A stretch of DNA of 64,000 bases from JAKFDI01 sp044508835 (GCA_044508835.1 JBIQHD010000025.1:8738-72737); one strand, 5' to 3'; shown: positions 19,801-28,528, counted from the first letter of the stretch. Notes: generated by a model from the letters alone, not told the origin. Made by a program: numbers and translations.

Positions 19801-20072
19801 AGCTCGCAGAAGGCGCCGCGCTGAAGGACGCGGTGGTGCGCGCCGCCGCCACGCGCGCGCAGCCCATCATGCTCACCGGCCTGGCCGCCATGGCCGGCGC
19901 GCTGTTCATCCTCGACGACCCGATCTTCAACGGGCTCGCCATCTCGCTGATCTTCGGCATCCTCGTGTCCACGGTGCTCACGCTGGTGGTCATCCCGCTG
20001 CTGACCTTCGCCGCCCTGCGGCGGCGGGCGGCTTCCCCCTCGCCATCCACCCCTGAAGGAGCCCACCCATGA
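16836..20072 (+). CDS. RND efflux pump, inner-membrane transporter
   Basis: A 1078-aa resistance-nodulation-division proton antiporter of normal length. TM1 is near residues 20-38. The porter segments follow (VLIPFPGASARDVEQMVATPAEQ). The TM4 block GILVDDAIVVVENIHRH carries the paired Asp of the proton relay. A second periplasmic loop and the final TM bundle (GMIALAGIIVRNSILLVDH) complete the repeat. It resembles the HAE1-like group found with ArsR regulators rather than classical AcrB. Its stop overlaps the DUF2892 start as ATGA, which ties the pump to the thiol/sulfur-type genes downstream. The exported substrate is unknown. Confidence 0.94.
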   Translation: MTARLGISGRIAAFFQAAQITPLLALVALVLGAFAVLVTPREEEPQIDVTMANVLIPFPGASARDVEQMVATPAEQVLARIAGLEHVTSVSRPGMAMVTLQFEVGVTRTEALVRLYDAVGANADWLPRGLGVGEPLIKAKGIADVPIVTLTLHAGDAAAGAYELERVAHSIEADLKRVPGTREVRTIGGPGRALTVELDPARMAGAGVTVDDLRRALQSASQGLPAGDLLGGNRAIALDAGGFLHDAADVRALVVGVRAGRPVLLQDVADVRDGAGPPARYVWHGTADEAGSEYPAVTLAVTKKEGENAITVANALMRRVDDLRNTVIPHGIEVVTTRNYGVTADDKARKLIQKLLLATASVVALVFAALGRREAAIVGAAVVLTLTATLFASWAWGFTLNRVSLFALIFSIGILVDDAIVVVENIHRHQALHPGRPLAELIPAAVDEVGGPTILATLTVIAALLPMAFVTGLMGPYMGPIPVNASMGMLISLAIAFVVTPWLARLWMRHAPEAHTAGTRKPLAARFGPFFERLFHPLLDDRRGARRRALLGAGVAALIAGSLALPVLGAVVLKMLPFDNKSEFQVIVDMPAGTPLEQTAAVLRELGAYVAKQPEVVHYQAYAGTAAPINFNGLVRQYELRASPELGDLQVNLADKHARSEQSHAIAVRMRPALQAIGRRFGANVKVVEVPPGPPVVSPIVAEVYGPEADGRRAVAKALREVFERTPGIVDVDDSSIAAAPRKLLLVDRRKAAMLGVSQQAVVGTLRAGIAGDEAAWLHDASKYPPAAVLQLPPERHGDLDALLQLAVRGADGQLVPLRELVTVSDTVREQPIHHKDLLPVNYVFADVAGRIDSPPYGIAALREAVAAVQPPGGGTLGETFVRQPEDAYRGYAVKWDGESQITFETFRDMGAAYAVGLLLIYLLVVAQFGSYLLPLIIMAPIPLTIIGVMPGHALLGAQFTASSMIGMIALAGIIVRNSILLVDHMRHQLAEGAALKDAVVRAAATRAQPIMLTGLAAMAGALFILDDPIFNGLAISLIFGILVSTVLTLVVIPLLTFAALRRRAASPSPSTPEGAHP

Positions 20073-20278
20073 CCTCCAACCAGATCGTGCGCCTGTTCGC
20101 CGGCACCATGATCCTCGTCTCGCTCGCGCTCGGCGCGCCGGGCAGCCCGCTGTTCGCGAGCCCGTGGTGGCTCGCGCTCACCGCCTTCGTCGGCGCGAAC
20201 CTGCTGCAGAGCTCGCTCACCAAGTGGTGCCCGCTGGAGATCGTCCTGCGCCGCCTGGGCGTCAAGAGCGGCTGCTGA
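20069..20278 (+). CDS. Small DUF2892 (YgaP-TM-like) membrane protein
   Basis: A 69-aa protein with two hydrophobic segments (about residues 7-25 and 31-50) and the pattern IVRLFAGTMILVSLALG typical of DUF2892. KWCPLEIVLRRLGVK near the C-terminus matches the conserved C-P signature. The domain is also found fused to rhodanese in YgaP, and free copies often sit near sulfur or redox genes. Coupled by ATGA to the RND pump gene. Its role is not known. Confidence 0.85.
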   Translation: MTSNQIVRLFAGTMILVSLALGAPGSPLFASPWWLALTAFVGANLLQSSLTKWCPLEIVLRRLGVKSGC

Positions 20279-20281
20279 GCG

Positions 20282-20734
20282 ATGGACGACCAGGCCTTCA
20301 GCATCGAGCTGCGCCAGCAGGACGGCTACCGCTTCGAGACGCATTTCGAGGGCACCGGCATCGCGCCGCTCGTGACCGACGAGCCGCCGCCGCTCGGCGG
20401 CGACGCCGGCCCCAACCCGTCGCGCCTGCTGGCGCTGGCGGTGGCGAACTGCCTGTCGGCGAGCCTGCTGTTCGCCATGCGCAAGTTCAGGAACGAGCCG
20501 GGGCCGCTGCGCACGCGCGCCACCGCCACGCTCGCGCGCAACGAGCAGAACCGCTGGCGCGTCGCGCGGATCGCGGTCGACATCCGGCTCGGGCAGCCCG
20601 CGGCCGGCCTGAAGCAGCTCGACCGCATCCTGGCGCAGTTCGAGGACTACTGCGTCGTGACGCAGAGCGTGCGCGCGGCGTTTCCCGTCGACGTGCGCGT
20701 GCTCGACGCCGACGGCACGGCGCTCACCCCCTGA
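20282..20734 (+). CDS. OsmC-family protein
   Basis: A 150-aa OsmC/Ohr-fold protein. The family's helix is seen as NPSRLLALAVANCLSASLLFAMRK, with the first conserved Cys in ANC. The second Cys is in EDYCVVTQSV, matching the usual C-V-x-x-S block. Members reduce organic hydroperoxides or bind reactive sulfur using these two cysteines. It lies 3 nt after the DUF2892 stop, in the ArsR-RND operon. I would favour a thiol or persulfide stress role over osmotic stress, by context. Confidence 0.88.
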   Translation: MDDQAFSIELRQQDGYRFETHFEGTGIAPLVTDEPPPLGGDAGPNPSRLLALAVANCLSASLLFAMRKFRNEPGPLRTRATATLARNEQNRWRVARIAVDIRLGQPAAGLKQLDRILAQFEDYCVVTQSVRAAFPVDVRVLDADGTALTP

Positions 20735-20749
20735 GAGATGGAGACGCCC

Positions 20750-21145
20750 ATGTACGGATTCACCACCACGCTGGCCGGCACCGCCTTCGACGCGGCGCGC
20801 GAGCGCGTCATCGAGGCGCTGAAGGCCGAGGGCTTCGGCGTGCTCAGCGAGATCGACGTGCAGCGCGCCATGCAGGACAAGCTCGGCGTCGAGATGCCGC
20901 CCTACCGCATCCTCGGCGCCTGCAACCCGCCGCTGGCGCACGCGGCCCTGCAGGCCGAGCCCGACATCGGGCTGCTGCTGCCGTGCAACGTCGTCGTGCG
21001 CGAGGAGGCGCCGGGCCGCGTCGTCGTCGGCTTCCTCGACCCGCAGACGATGGTCGGCCTGACGGGCGAGCCCGGCGTCCGGCCGGTCGCCGACGAGGCC
21101 GAGCGGCGCCTGCGCCGCGTCTGCGCCAGCCTCGGCGGTGCTTGA
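20750..21145 (+). CDS. DUF302-family protein
   Basis: A 131-aa DUF302 protein, a small ferredoxin-like fold of unknown biochemical role. DAARERVIEALKAEGFGVLSEIDV is the family start, ILGACNPPLAHAAL contains the conserved Cys-Asn-Pro, and LLLPCNVVVRE the second conserved Cys. I choose the ATG at 20750 because GGAG lies 6 nt upstream. The ATG at 20738 would add MEPM-like residues. It closes the RND/OsmC operon, and its position agrees with a sulfur or redox stress function. Confidence 0.88.
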   Translation: MYGFTTTLAGTAFDAARERVIEALKAEGFGVLSEIDVQRAMQDKLGVEMPPYRILGACNPPLAHAALQAEPDIGLLLPCNVVVREEAPGRVVVGFLDPQTMVGLTGEPGVRPVADEAERRLRRVCASLGGA

Positions 21146-21328
21146 CGGCCATCAAGCCGCAAGCGGCCGGCGCGCCACCACAATACCGACGTCGTCGACA
21201 GGGTCAATGCAGATCGCACGAAGGCGGTGCGGACGGGAGCGTCTCGTGAAGGTGGTGGCAGTGGAAAACGCGCGGCCCCGGTCGCGCCGCATCGGAGCAT
21301 CCCCCGCAGCCCGGCGGACCGCGCCGTC

Positions 21329-24300
21329 GTGAGCGCGGTGCCCGCCGCCATGGGCGCGCCGGCCGGCGGCCCGCGCGGGCACGGCGCGCTGCGGTGGGCC
21401 GCCGCCGCGCTGATGCTCGCCGTCGCGGCCCTGGGGCCGCCCGCGGTGCTGGCGAGCGATGCCGGCGACCTGCCGCACGCCATCGCGCACTGGTGCGCCG
21501 CCTCGCTCGCCGCCTCGGCCGCCGCCCTGCTCATCACCGGCCGGCCCTTCGGCCGCACGCTCGCCGTCGCCGCGCAGGCGGCGGTGTTCGCGGCGCTGGC
21601 CACCTGCAGCGTGGCGCTGGTCTACGTCGCGATGTGGTGGCGCTTCTCCGAGGCCGCGAGCGCCGCGGTGCTGGTGAACTGCGCGCTCGGCGTGCTCGCC
21701 GCCGCGCTGGTGGCGCTGGCCGTCGCGCGCGGCGCCTACCGCAGCGCGCCGATGCGCCGCTTCTTCGAGGGCCGCCCCGACCGCCGCGACCTCACCCGCC
21801 AGATGGCCGTGCTGTGCGCCGCCTGCATCGCGATGGCCACGCTCAACACCTGGCTGTTCGCCCACCACGCCGTGTCGCTGGTGCACCTGCAGCCGCCGCT
21901 GCTGGTGGACGCCGGCGCCGTCGAGGCGGCCATCGCCCAGGCCTTCGGGCTGCGCGCCTGGTACGTGGCGGCCACGGTGGCCTCGCTGCTGGTCACGCTC
22001 ACGCTCGTCGCCCACCACCGCGACTCGCCCGCGTCGCGCGAGCTGCGCCTGGCCTCGGCGCGCGCGCAGGCCACGCTCGACGAGATCGCGCATGCGGTGT
22101 TCACGGTCGACGCGAAGGGCCGCATCCTCAGCGCCAACCGCGGCGCCGAGGCGCTGTTCGGCCAGGCGCTGCCCACGCTGCTCGGCGCCTCGCTGGCCGA
22201 CCGGCTCGCGCCCGCGCCGGGCGGGACGCCGGACGACACCCCCGCGCAGGACGCTCAGGACGCGCCGGGGCCCGGCCTCGGCAACGGCGAGCACCGCCTG
22301 CGCCGCTGCGACGGCGCCGTCTGGCCGGTGGACGTGGCGAGCCGCCGCTTCGTCTTCGACGACCGCACGCTGTACGCCGTGATCGTGCGCGACCTGCGCG
22401 CCGACAAGCAGACCACGGCGCTGCTCGCGCGCTGGGAGCAGGTGTTCGTCAACGCCGGCTGGGGCGTCGCGGTCGTCGCGCCCGACCTGCAGTCGGCGCG
22501 GCTGGCGAACCCCGAGTTCGCGCGCATGCACGGCTACGGCATCGACGAGCTGCTCGCCCTGCCGTGGCCGGCGATCGTCGCCCCCGACGCCCGCCCGGAC
22601 CTGCAGCACCACCTCGCCGCGGCCGGCAGCCGCGGGCACCTGCGCTTCGAGTCGCGCCACGTGCGCCGCGGCGGCGGGGAGTTCCCGGTGCTCGTGGACG
22701 CCACCTGCGTGCGCGACGCAGAGGGCCGGCTGCTGTTCCACGTCGTCAACGTGCAGGACATCACCGCGCAGGCCGCGGCGCGCGAGGCGCTGCGGCACAG
22801 CGAGGCGCTGCTCAGCCTGGTGCTGGACAACCTGCCGGTGGGCGTGTGCGTGGCCGACCGCGACGGCACGATCGTGCGCACCAACGCAGCCCTCGACCGG
22901 CTGTGCATCGGGCCCTCGCTGCCCGGGCGCACCATCGCCCGCGCCGCCCGCCGCGGCCTGCCGTTCCGGCGCCAGCGGGTGGCGCTGGACTGCCTGGACG
23001 GCGCGCGCCGCGTGCTGCTGCATGCGGCCACGCCGCTGCGCGACGCCACCGGCGCCGTGCAGGGCGCCGTGTCGGTGACGCAGGACATCACCGCCAGCAG
23101 CCGGGCCGAGCAGGAGCTGCGGCGCACCAAGGTGTTCTTCGAGACCACCTTCCAGTCGGCCGCGGTGGGCATGGCGGTGCTCGACACCGACGGCACCATC
23201 ACCCGCATCAACGCCGCGTTCAGCCAGCTCGTCGGGCGCGACAAGGCCGCCCTGCTGCTCACGCGCTTCCACGAGCTGCTGCATCCCGAGGAGCGGCAGC
23301 AGCACGCCGAGCGGCGCCTGTCGCTGGCGGCGGGCAGGCCGGTGGCCTACCCGATCGAATGCCGGCTGCTGTGCGCCGGCGGGCGGCAGGTCTGGGTGTC
23401 GCTGGCCGTGGCCATGGTCAGCGCGGCCGAGGACGGGCGGCCGCAGTACATCGTGCAGGCGATGAACGTCGACGAGAGCCACCGCATGCGCGACTCGCTG
23501 ATCGCCAGCGAGGTGCGCCTGGCCAACGCCCAGCGCATCGCGCGCCTGGGCGACTGGCTGTGGGACCTCGACACCGGCCTGGTGCGCTGCTCGGTGCAGG
23601 CGTGGGCGCTGCTCGGGCTGGCGCCGAGCGTGCGGCGCCAGCTGACCAGCGACGCCTTCCTCGAACGGGTGGCGCCCGAGGACCGCGCCGCGGTCTCGGC
23701 GCTGCTGGAGGCGGCCCGCCACGGGATGCGCCCGCTCTCGCTGGACCACCGGCTGGCCGCGCCCGAAGGCGGCACCCGCATCGTGCAGCAGCAGGTGGAG
23801 GCCGAGCGCGACGCCCGCGGCACGGCGCGCTGCGTGGTCGGCACCATCCAGGACATCACCGAGCGCAAGCGCATCGAGCTCGAGCTCGACCGCTCGCAGC
23901 ACCTGCTGCGCGCGCTCGCCGCGCACGGCGACGAGCGGCTGGAAGAGGAGCGCAAGCACATCGCCCGCGAGGTGCACGACGAGCTCGGCGGCCTCGTCAC
24001 CGCGCTGCGCATGGAGCTGTCGATGCTGCGCGCGCGGCTGGGCGGCGACCCGGAGCTGCTGGCCCAGGCCGACGGCATGCGCGGCCTGCTCGACCGCACC
24101 GTCGGCGTGGTGCGGCAGGTCGCGAGCAACCTGCGCCCGAGCGCGCTCGACCTCGGCCTGGCCGCCGCGATCGAATGGCTGGCCGAGGACTTCTCGCTGC
24201 GCTGGGAGATCCCCTGCACGCTGCGCGTGGAAGACGGCGAGCTCGAGCTGCCCGACGCCGTGGCCACGGCCGCCTTCCGCGTGGTGCAGGAATCGCTCAC

Positions 24301-24538
24301 CAACGTCGCCCGCCACGCCGGCGCGAGCCGCGTGGACATCGTGCTGCAGCGCCGCGGCGCGCTGGTGTCGCTGGCCGTCACCGACGACGGCTGCGGCTTC
24401 GACGCCTCGGACGGCGGCCCGCGCGAGGGCTTCGGCCTGCTCGGCATGCAGGAGCGCATGCGCAACATCGGCGGCCGCCTGAGCGTGCACAGCGGCGATG
24501 CCGGCACCACCATACAGATCGAGTTTCCAGCCACATGA
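21329..24538 (+). CDS. Membrane multi-PAS sensor histidine kinase (NarX/HisKA_3 type)
   Basis: A very large kinase (about 1069 aa from the GTG at 21329, with an ATG at 21350 as alternative). The N-terminal third has several hydrophobic helices forming a membrane sensor. Five PAS-like modules follow (for example DEIAHAVFTVDAKGRILSAN, VNVQDITAQ, VSVTQDITAS, QSAAVGMAVLDTDGTITRIN and VGTIQDITERKR). The kinase core has the HisKA_3 box REVHDELGG with the phospho-His, VVQESLTNVARHAGAS (N box) and DDGCGFD, GFGLLGMQERM. It precedes a NarL-type regulator, its likely partner. The start is uncertain because the frame is open further upstream without homology. Confidence 0.9.
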   Translation: MSAVPAAMGAPAGGPRGHGALRWAAAALMLAVAALGPPAVLASDAGDLPHAIAHWCAASLAASAAALLITGRPFGRTLAVAAQAAVFAALATCSVALVYVAMWWRFSEAASAAVLVNCALGVLAAALVALAVARGAYRSAPMRRFFEGRPDRRDLTRQMAVLCAACIAMATLNTWLFAHHAVSLVHLQPPLLVDAGAVEAAIAQAFGLRAWYVAATVASLLVTLTLVAHHRDSPASRELRLASARAQATLDEIAHAVFTVDAKGRILSANRGAEALFGQALPTLLGASLADRLAPAPGGTPDDTPAQDAQDAPGPGLGNGEHRLRRCDGAVWPVDVASRRFVFDDRTLYAVIVRDLRADKQTTALLARWEQVFVNAGWGVAVVAPDLQSARLANPEFARMHGYGIDELLALPWPAIVAPDARPDLQHHLAAAGSRGHLRFESRHVRRGGGEFPVLVDATCVRDAEGRLLFHVVNVQDITAQAAAREALRHSEALLSLVLDNLPVGVCVADRDGTIVRTNAALDRLCIGPSLPGRTIARAARRGLPFRRQRVALDCLDGARRVLLHAATPLRDATGAVQGAVSVTQDITASSRAEQELRRTKVFFETTFQSAAVGMAVLDTDGTITRINAAFSQLVGRDKAALLLTRFHELLHPEERQQHAERRLSLAAGRPVAYPIECRLLCAGGRQVWVSLAVAMVSAAEDGRPQYIVQAMNVDESHRMRDSLIASEVRLANAQRIARLGDWLWDLDTGLVRCSVQAWALLGLAPSVRRQLTSDAFLERVAPEDRAAVSALLEAARHGMRPLSLDHRLAAPEGGTRIVQQQVEAERDARGTARCVVGTIQDITERKRIELELDRSQHLLRALAAHGDERLEEERKHIAREVHDELGGLVTALRMELSMLRARLGGDPELLAQADGMRGLLDRTVGVVRQVASNLRPSALDLGLAAAIEWLAEDFSLRWEIPCTLRVEDGELELPDAVATAAFRVVQESLTNVARHAGASRVDIVLQRRGALVSLAVTDDGCGFDASDGGPREGFGLLGMQERMRNIGGRLSVHSGDAGTTIQIEFPAT

Positions 24539-24644
24539 GTCATTCCATGCCAATCTGCTCGCGGGCCGGGCGCCGGGCCGCCCCCAAGCCGGCCCGCGTC
24601 CCCTCGGGGGACCGGCCGATGTACCCATCGGACGAGGGGCTGTC

Positions 24645-25289
24645 ATGAGCCTGACCACCTACCGCGTACTGCTGGCAGACGACCACGCCCTCGTGCGCCA
24701 CGGCCTCAAGCGCATCCTCGCCGCTGCCGGCGACCTGCTGATCGCCGGCGGCGCCGCCAGCGGCGAGGAGACGCTCGCGCTCGTCGCCAGCACGCCGGCC
24801 GACGTGCTGCTGCTGGACCTGGCCATGCCCGGCCTGTCGGGCATCGACCTCATCCGGCGCATCGGCCAGTCGTCGGCGCGCCTGCCGATCCTGGTGCTGT
24901 CGATGCACAACGAGGCGCAGATCGTCACGCGCGCGCTGCGCGCCGGCGCCGCCGGCTACATCACCAAGGGCGCCGACCCCGAGGACCTGGTGGTGGCGGT
25001 GCGCAAGGTGGCCGCGGGCGGGCGCTTCATCGACGCCTCGCTCGTCGACTCGGTGGTGTTCCGCAGCGCCGCCGACGAGGACAGCCCGCACGCCCTGCTG
25101 TCGCCGCGCGAGCTGCAGGTGCTCGAACGGGTGGCCGCCGGCATGGCGCTCGGCGACATCGCCGACGAGCTGCACCTGAGCCCCAAGACCGTGAGCACGC
25201 ACAAGATGCGCCTGATGCAGAAGCTCGAGGTCTCGACCAACGCCGACCTGCTGAAGTACGCCGTGCGGCACGGGCTCACCACGAGCTGA
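24645..25289 (+). CDS. NarL/FixJ-type response regulator
   Basis: A 214-aa two-component regulator. The receiver has the acidic pair in LLADDHALVRHGL, the phospho-acceptor Asp in VLLLDLAMPGLSG and the Lys in YITKGADPED. The LuxR-type HTH is LSPRELQVLERVAAG through LSPKTVSTHKMRLMQKL. It follows the HisKA_3 kinase by 106 nt and is probably phosphorylated by it. The longer reading frame starting at 24498 overlaps the kinase gene and lacks similarity, so the ATG at 24645 is used. Target genes are unknown. The 234 nt after it hold no recognised gene. Confidence 0.93.
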   Translation: MSLTTYRVLLADDHALVRHGLKRILAAAGDLLIAGGAASGEETLALVASTPADVLLLDLAMPGLSGIDLIRRIGQSSARLPILVLSMHNEAQIVTRALRAGAAGYITKGADPEDLVVAVRKVAAGGRFIDASLVDSVVFRSAADEDSPHALLSPRELQVLERVAAGMALGDIADELHLSPKTVSTHKMRLMQKLEVSTNADLLKYAVRHGLTTS

Positions 25290-25523
25290 GGCCGCCGCCG
25301 GAACCGTATCAGGGTGTTGCCGCGCGTGAGGGAATCCCGACACGCGCTGGGCATTCGCCGGCGGCAAATCCGCGCCGGCTGACGCGGCGCCGCAGCCGCG
25401 CCCGACAGACGGCCCCCCGCCCGCCGGCTACCGTCGGCCGACGTCCGGCAGGACGCGGGCCCAGGGCCCGTGCCCTGCCCTCCGGCCCCTGCGCCGCATG
25501 CGAATCCAGCGCGAAACCCTCCC

Positions 25524-26825
25524 ATGAGCGTTGCCGACTTGCCGCCGCTGCCCGCGCCGGTCGAACTGGCGGGCGTGACCGCCGCCGTGCTGGCGGCCTG
25601 CTGGCTCGGCTGGCGGGCGCATGCCGCCCGCCACATCCGGCTCGAAGCGCGCCGCCGTGCCGAGACCGCGCTGCGCGACAGCGAGGAACGCTTTCGCGCG
25701 CTGGCCGAGGCCGCGCCCGACGCCGTCGTGGTGGCCGGCGCCGGCGGGCGCATCGAGCACGTCAACCCGCAGGCCGCGGCGCTGTTCGGCCATGCCGCCG
25801 AGGACATGCTCGGGCGCCCCCTCGCCCTGCTCATGCCGCCGGGGCTGGCCGGGCGCCACGACGCCTGCCTCGCCCGCGCGCGCGACGGCCCGCCCCGCCC
25901 GGCCACCGGCCGCCCGCGCGAGGTGCAGGGCCGGCACCGCGACGGCTCGCTGCTGCACCTGCAGCTCAGCGTGGGCGAGATCCGGCTGAGCAACGGCCTG
26001 CACTTCGTCGCCTTCCTGCGCGACCTCGGCGAGCGCCGGCACGAGCAGGCCCTGCGCGACCAGTTGCAGCGCCGGCTCGCCCACTCGCAGCGGCTGGGCG
26101 CGCTCGGCCAGTCGACGGCGGGCATCGCGCACGACTTCAAGAACATGCTTACGGGCATTCTCGGCCTGTCGCAGCTCGCGCTCGAACGCCGCCTGGCCGA
26201 GCCGGGCAGCCCGCTGGAGACCTACCTGCGGCAGATCGTCAAGGTGGGCACACGCGGGCGCGACCTCGTCGAGCGGCTGCTGGCCCACAGCCGCCCCGAC
26301 GCCGCGCCGCCCGCCGAGCCGCTGGACGTCGGCGCCGGCGTGCGCGACATCGCCGGCATGCTCGGGCGCGTCCTGCCGGCGGGCATCGAGCTCGCGCTGG
26401 CGTGCGACGCCGGCCTGCCCGGCGTGCGGCTGGCCGAGGCCGAGCTGCACCGGGTGCTGATGAACCTCGTCGCCAACGCGCACGACGCCATCGGCGAGCG
26501 CGGGCGCATCGTGGTCGGCGCCGCGGTCCACGACGGCGCCGGCCCGGCCTGCGCGAGCTGCGGCGCGGTGCCGGACGGCCGCGGCATCGTGCTGTCGGTC
26601 GCCGACGACGGCCCGGGCATCGCGCCCGAGGCGCTGGCGCGCGTGTTCGAGCCCTTCTTCACCACCAAGGCGGCCGGCCGCGGCACGGGCCTCGGCCTGT
26701 CCACGGTGCGCGACGTCGCCCATGCGGCCGGCGGCCACGTGACGGTCACGAGCACGCCCGGGCACGGGACCACCGTGCGCGTATGGCTGCCCGCCGCCGC
26801 GGACGAGGCGCCGCCGCCGGCGTGA
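25524..26825 (+). CDS. PAS-domain sensor histidine kinase (FixL/NtrB-like)
   Basis: A 433-aa kinase with one N-terminal hydrophobic segment (about residues 13-29). A PAS domain (FRALAEAAPDAVVVAGAGGRIEHVNPQ) follows. The HisKA core contains the phospho-His in GIAHDFKNMLTGILG, the N box MNLVANAHDAIG, the G1 box DDGPGIAPEALARVFEPFFTTK, and the G2 box GTGLGLSTV. No receiver gene lies next to it except the CheY-like gene 1.3 kb downstream. It may act on the NarL-type regulator or on a protein elsewhere. The ATG at 25524 begins just before the membrane segment. Confidence 0.9.
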   Translation: MSVADLPPLPAPVELAGVTAAVLAACWLGWRAHAARHIRLEARRRAETALRDSEERFRALAEAAPDAVVVAGAGGRIEHVNPQAAALFGHAAEDMLGRPLALLMPPGLAGRHDACLARARDGPPRPATGRPREVQGRHRDGSLLHLQLSVGEIRLSNGLHFVAFLRDLGERRHEQALRDQLQRRLAHSQRLGALGQSTAGIAHDFKNMLTGILGLSQLALERRLAEPGSPLETYLRQIVKVGTRGRDLVERLLAHSRPDAAPPAEPLDVGAGVRDIAGMLGRVLPAGIELALACDAGLPGVRLAEAELHRVLMNLVANAHDAIGERGRIVVGAAVHDGAGPACASCGAVPDGRGIVLSVADDGPGIAPEALARVFEPFFTTKAAGRGTGLGLSTVRDVAHAAGGHVTVTSTPGHGTTVRVWLPAAADEAPPPA

Positions 26826-26916
26826 GGAAAACCTGACAACGAATCAGCCTTGCCTGCGTCGGCAAACGGCCTGTTTCCGATGCCGGCCCCCGGGGCCGAT
26901 TCCTACGATCTTCGAC

Positions 26917-28134
26917 ATGCAAGACAAGGACCCCTCCACCGACCAGGCCGCGGCGCGCGACGACGCGGCGCCGCGACCGCCCGGGACGCGGCGGCAGGCG
27001 TCGGCGCGGCGGGCGCGGCATGCCGCGCTGGCCTGGACCCTCGGGGCCGGCGCGACGGCGGCGGCCTGGCCCGCGCTGAACGGCTCGCCGTGGGCGGCGG
27101 CCTCGCTGTTCGCCGCGGCGGCCGGCGCGTGCCTGCTGCAGTGCCGCGCCTTCGCACTGTGCGCCGGGACCGGCGCCGCGGCGCGCGGCGGCGGCGCGCC
27201 CGGGGCCGTCACCGCGCTGTGCCGCGAGGTGGTGCCGGTATGGAGCCGCCACGTCGACAGCGCGCGCCGCCAGACGGAAGAAGCCATCGGCGCGCTCAGC
27301 CGGCAGTTCGCCGAGATGTACGACCGCCTCGCCAGCGCCGTGGCGCTGGCCGACGACGCGCCCGCCGGCGATGGCCGCGACATGGCCGGCGTGCTGGCGT
27401 CGAGCCACGACGAGCTCACGCGCCTGGTCGCGTCGCTGCGCGACACCGTGGCCGCCAAGCTCGACATGCTGCAGAGCATCGAGCAGCTCACCGCGTTCAC
27501 CGCCGAGCTCAAGGCCATGGCGAGCGGCGTCGCGGCGATCGCGCAGCAGACCAACCTGCTGGCGATCAACGCCGCCATCGAGGCGGCGCGCGCCGGCGAG
27601 AACGGGCGCGGCTTCGCGGTGGTCGCGCACGAGGTACGACTGCTGGCGCGCCAGTCGGGCGACACTGCGCGCCAGATCACCGCCAAGGCGGCGGCGGTGG
27701 AGCAGGCGATCGACGGCATCGCCGAGGTCGCGCGCGACTACTCGCGCAGCGACGCCCGCACCGCCGACGCCGCCGGCCACACCATCGGCCGCGTGCTCGA
27801 CGGCTTCGCCGCCGCGTCCGACGCGCTGGCCCGGCGCACGCAGGCGCTGCGCCTGGAGAGCGAGGCGATCCAGCGCAGCGTGGCGCAGACGCTGGTCGCG
27901 CTGCAGTTCCAGGACCGCGTGAGCCAGGTGCTCGGCCACGTGATCGACGACATGGCGCGCATGGGCCGCGAGCTCGGCCCGGCCGGCGCCGGCGCCGCCG
28001 CGCCCCCGCCCATCGACGTGGCCGCCTGGCTCGCGCGGCTGGAGCGCAGCTACACGATGCAGGACCAGGTCGACACGCACCACGGCGCGGCGCGCCCGGC
28101 GGCCGCGCCTGCGCCGGAAATCACCTTCTTCTAG
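26917..28134 (+). CDS. MCP-like chemoreceptor signalling protein
   Basis: A 405-aa protein with two short hydrophobic segments near residues 38-75, no recognisable periplasmic sensor and no HAMP. The MCP signalling hairpin is clear, with AIAQQTNLLAINAAIEAARAGE and GRGFAVVAHEVRLLARQS at the tip. A later segment ALQFQDRVSQVLGHVIDDM resembles the QFQD motif of CheZ-like and CheX-like phosphatases and recurs in short MCP-like proteins. It probably couples a cytoplasmic or membrane signal to the CheA encoded downstream. It is the first gene of the che operon, followed by cheY after 18 nt. Confidence 0.88.
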   Translation: MQDKDPSTDQAAARDDAAPRPPGTRRQASARRARHAALAWTLGAGATAAAWPALNGSPWAAASLFAAAAGACLLQCRAFALCAGTGAAARGGGAPGAVTALCREVVPVWSRHVDSARRQTEEAIGALSRQFAEMYDRLASAVALADDAPAGDGRDMAGVLASSHDELTRLVASLRDTVAAKLDMLQSIEQLTAFTAELKAMASGVAAIAQQTNLLAINAAIEAARAGENGRGFAVVAHEVRLLARQSGDTARQITAKAAAVEQAIDGIAEVARDYSRSDARTADAAGHTIGRVLDGFAAASDALARRTQALRLESEAIQRSVAQTLVALQFQDRVSQVLGHVIDDMARMGRELGPAGAGAAAPPPIDVAAWLARLERSYTMQDQVDTHHGAARPAAAPAPEITFF

Positions 28135-28152
28135 GAATCCAGGAACACAGGC

Positions 28153-28521
28153 ATGGCCAAGACCGTGATGGTGGTCGACGACTCGGGCAGCGTACGGCAG
28201 GTGGTGGGCATCCTGCTGCGCGGCGCCGGCTACGAGGTGATCGAGGCGGCGGACGGCCGCGAGGCGCTCGCCAGGCTCGACGGCCGCAAGGTGCACCTGA
28301 TCATCAGCGACGTGAACATGCCGAACCTCGACGGCATCGCGCTGGTGCAGCGGGTGAAGGCGCTGCCGGCCTACCGCTTCACGCCCATCGTCATGCTGAC
28401 CACGGAGACGGACGCGGCCAAGAAGCAGGCCGGGCAGCAGGCCGGCGCCAAGGCCTGGGTGGTCAAGCCCTTCCAGCCGGCGCAGCTGCTCGCCGCCGTC
28501 TCCAAGCTCATCCTTCCCTGA
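28153..28521 (+). CDS. CheY-like response regulator
   Basis: A 122-aa stand-alone receiver. VVDDSGSVRQVV carries the acidic pair, HLIISDVNMPNLDG the phospho-Asp, MLTTETD the Thr and VVKPFQPAQL the Lys. No output domain is attached, so it works by protein contact, for example with flagellar FliM or another effector. GGAACA lies just upstream of the ATG. It belongs to the che operon that also encodes a CheA. There is no CheZ gene here. Confidence 0.93.
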   Translation: MAKTVMVVDDSGSVRQVVGILLRGAGYEVIEAADGREALARLDGRKVHLIISDVNMPNLDGIALVQRVKALPAYRFTPIVMLTTETDAAKKQAGQQAGAKAWVVKPFQPAQLLAAVSKLILP

Positions 28522-28528
28522 GGCGGCG

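Noticed and set aside
16368..20066. 1232-codon minus-strand open frame opposite the RND pump
   Set aside because: Composition is that of an antisense shadow (His/Arg/Gln-rich). The RND pump on the plus strand is unmistakable.
24539..24644. Separate small gene between the kinase and the NarL-type regulator
   Set aside because: GC-rich sequence with short frames and a hairpin-like tract. No frame has conserved-looking composition or a ribosome site.
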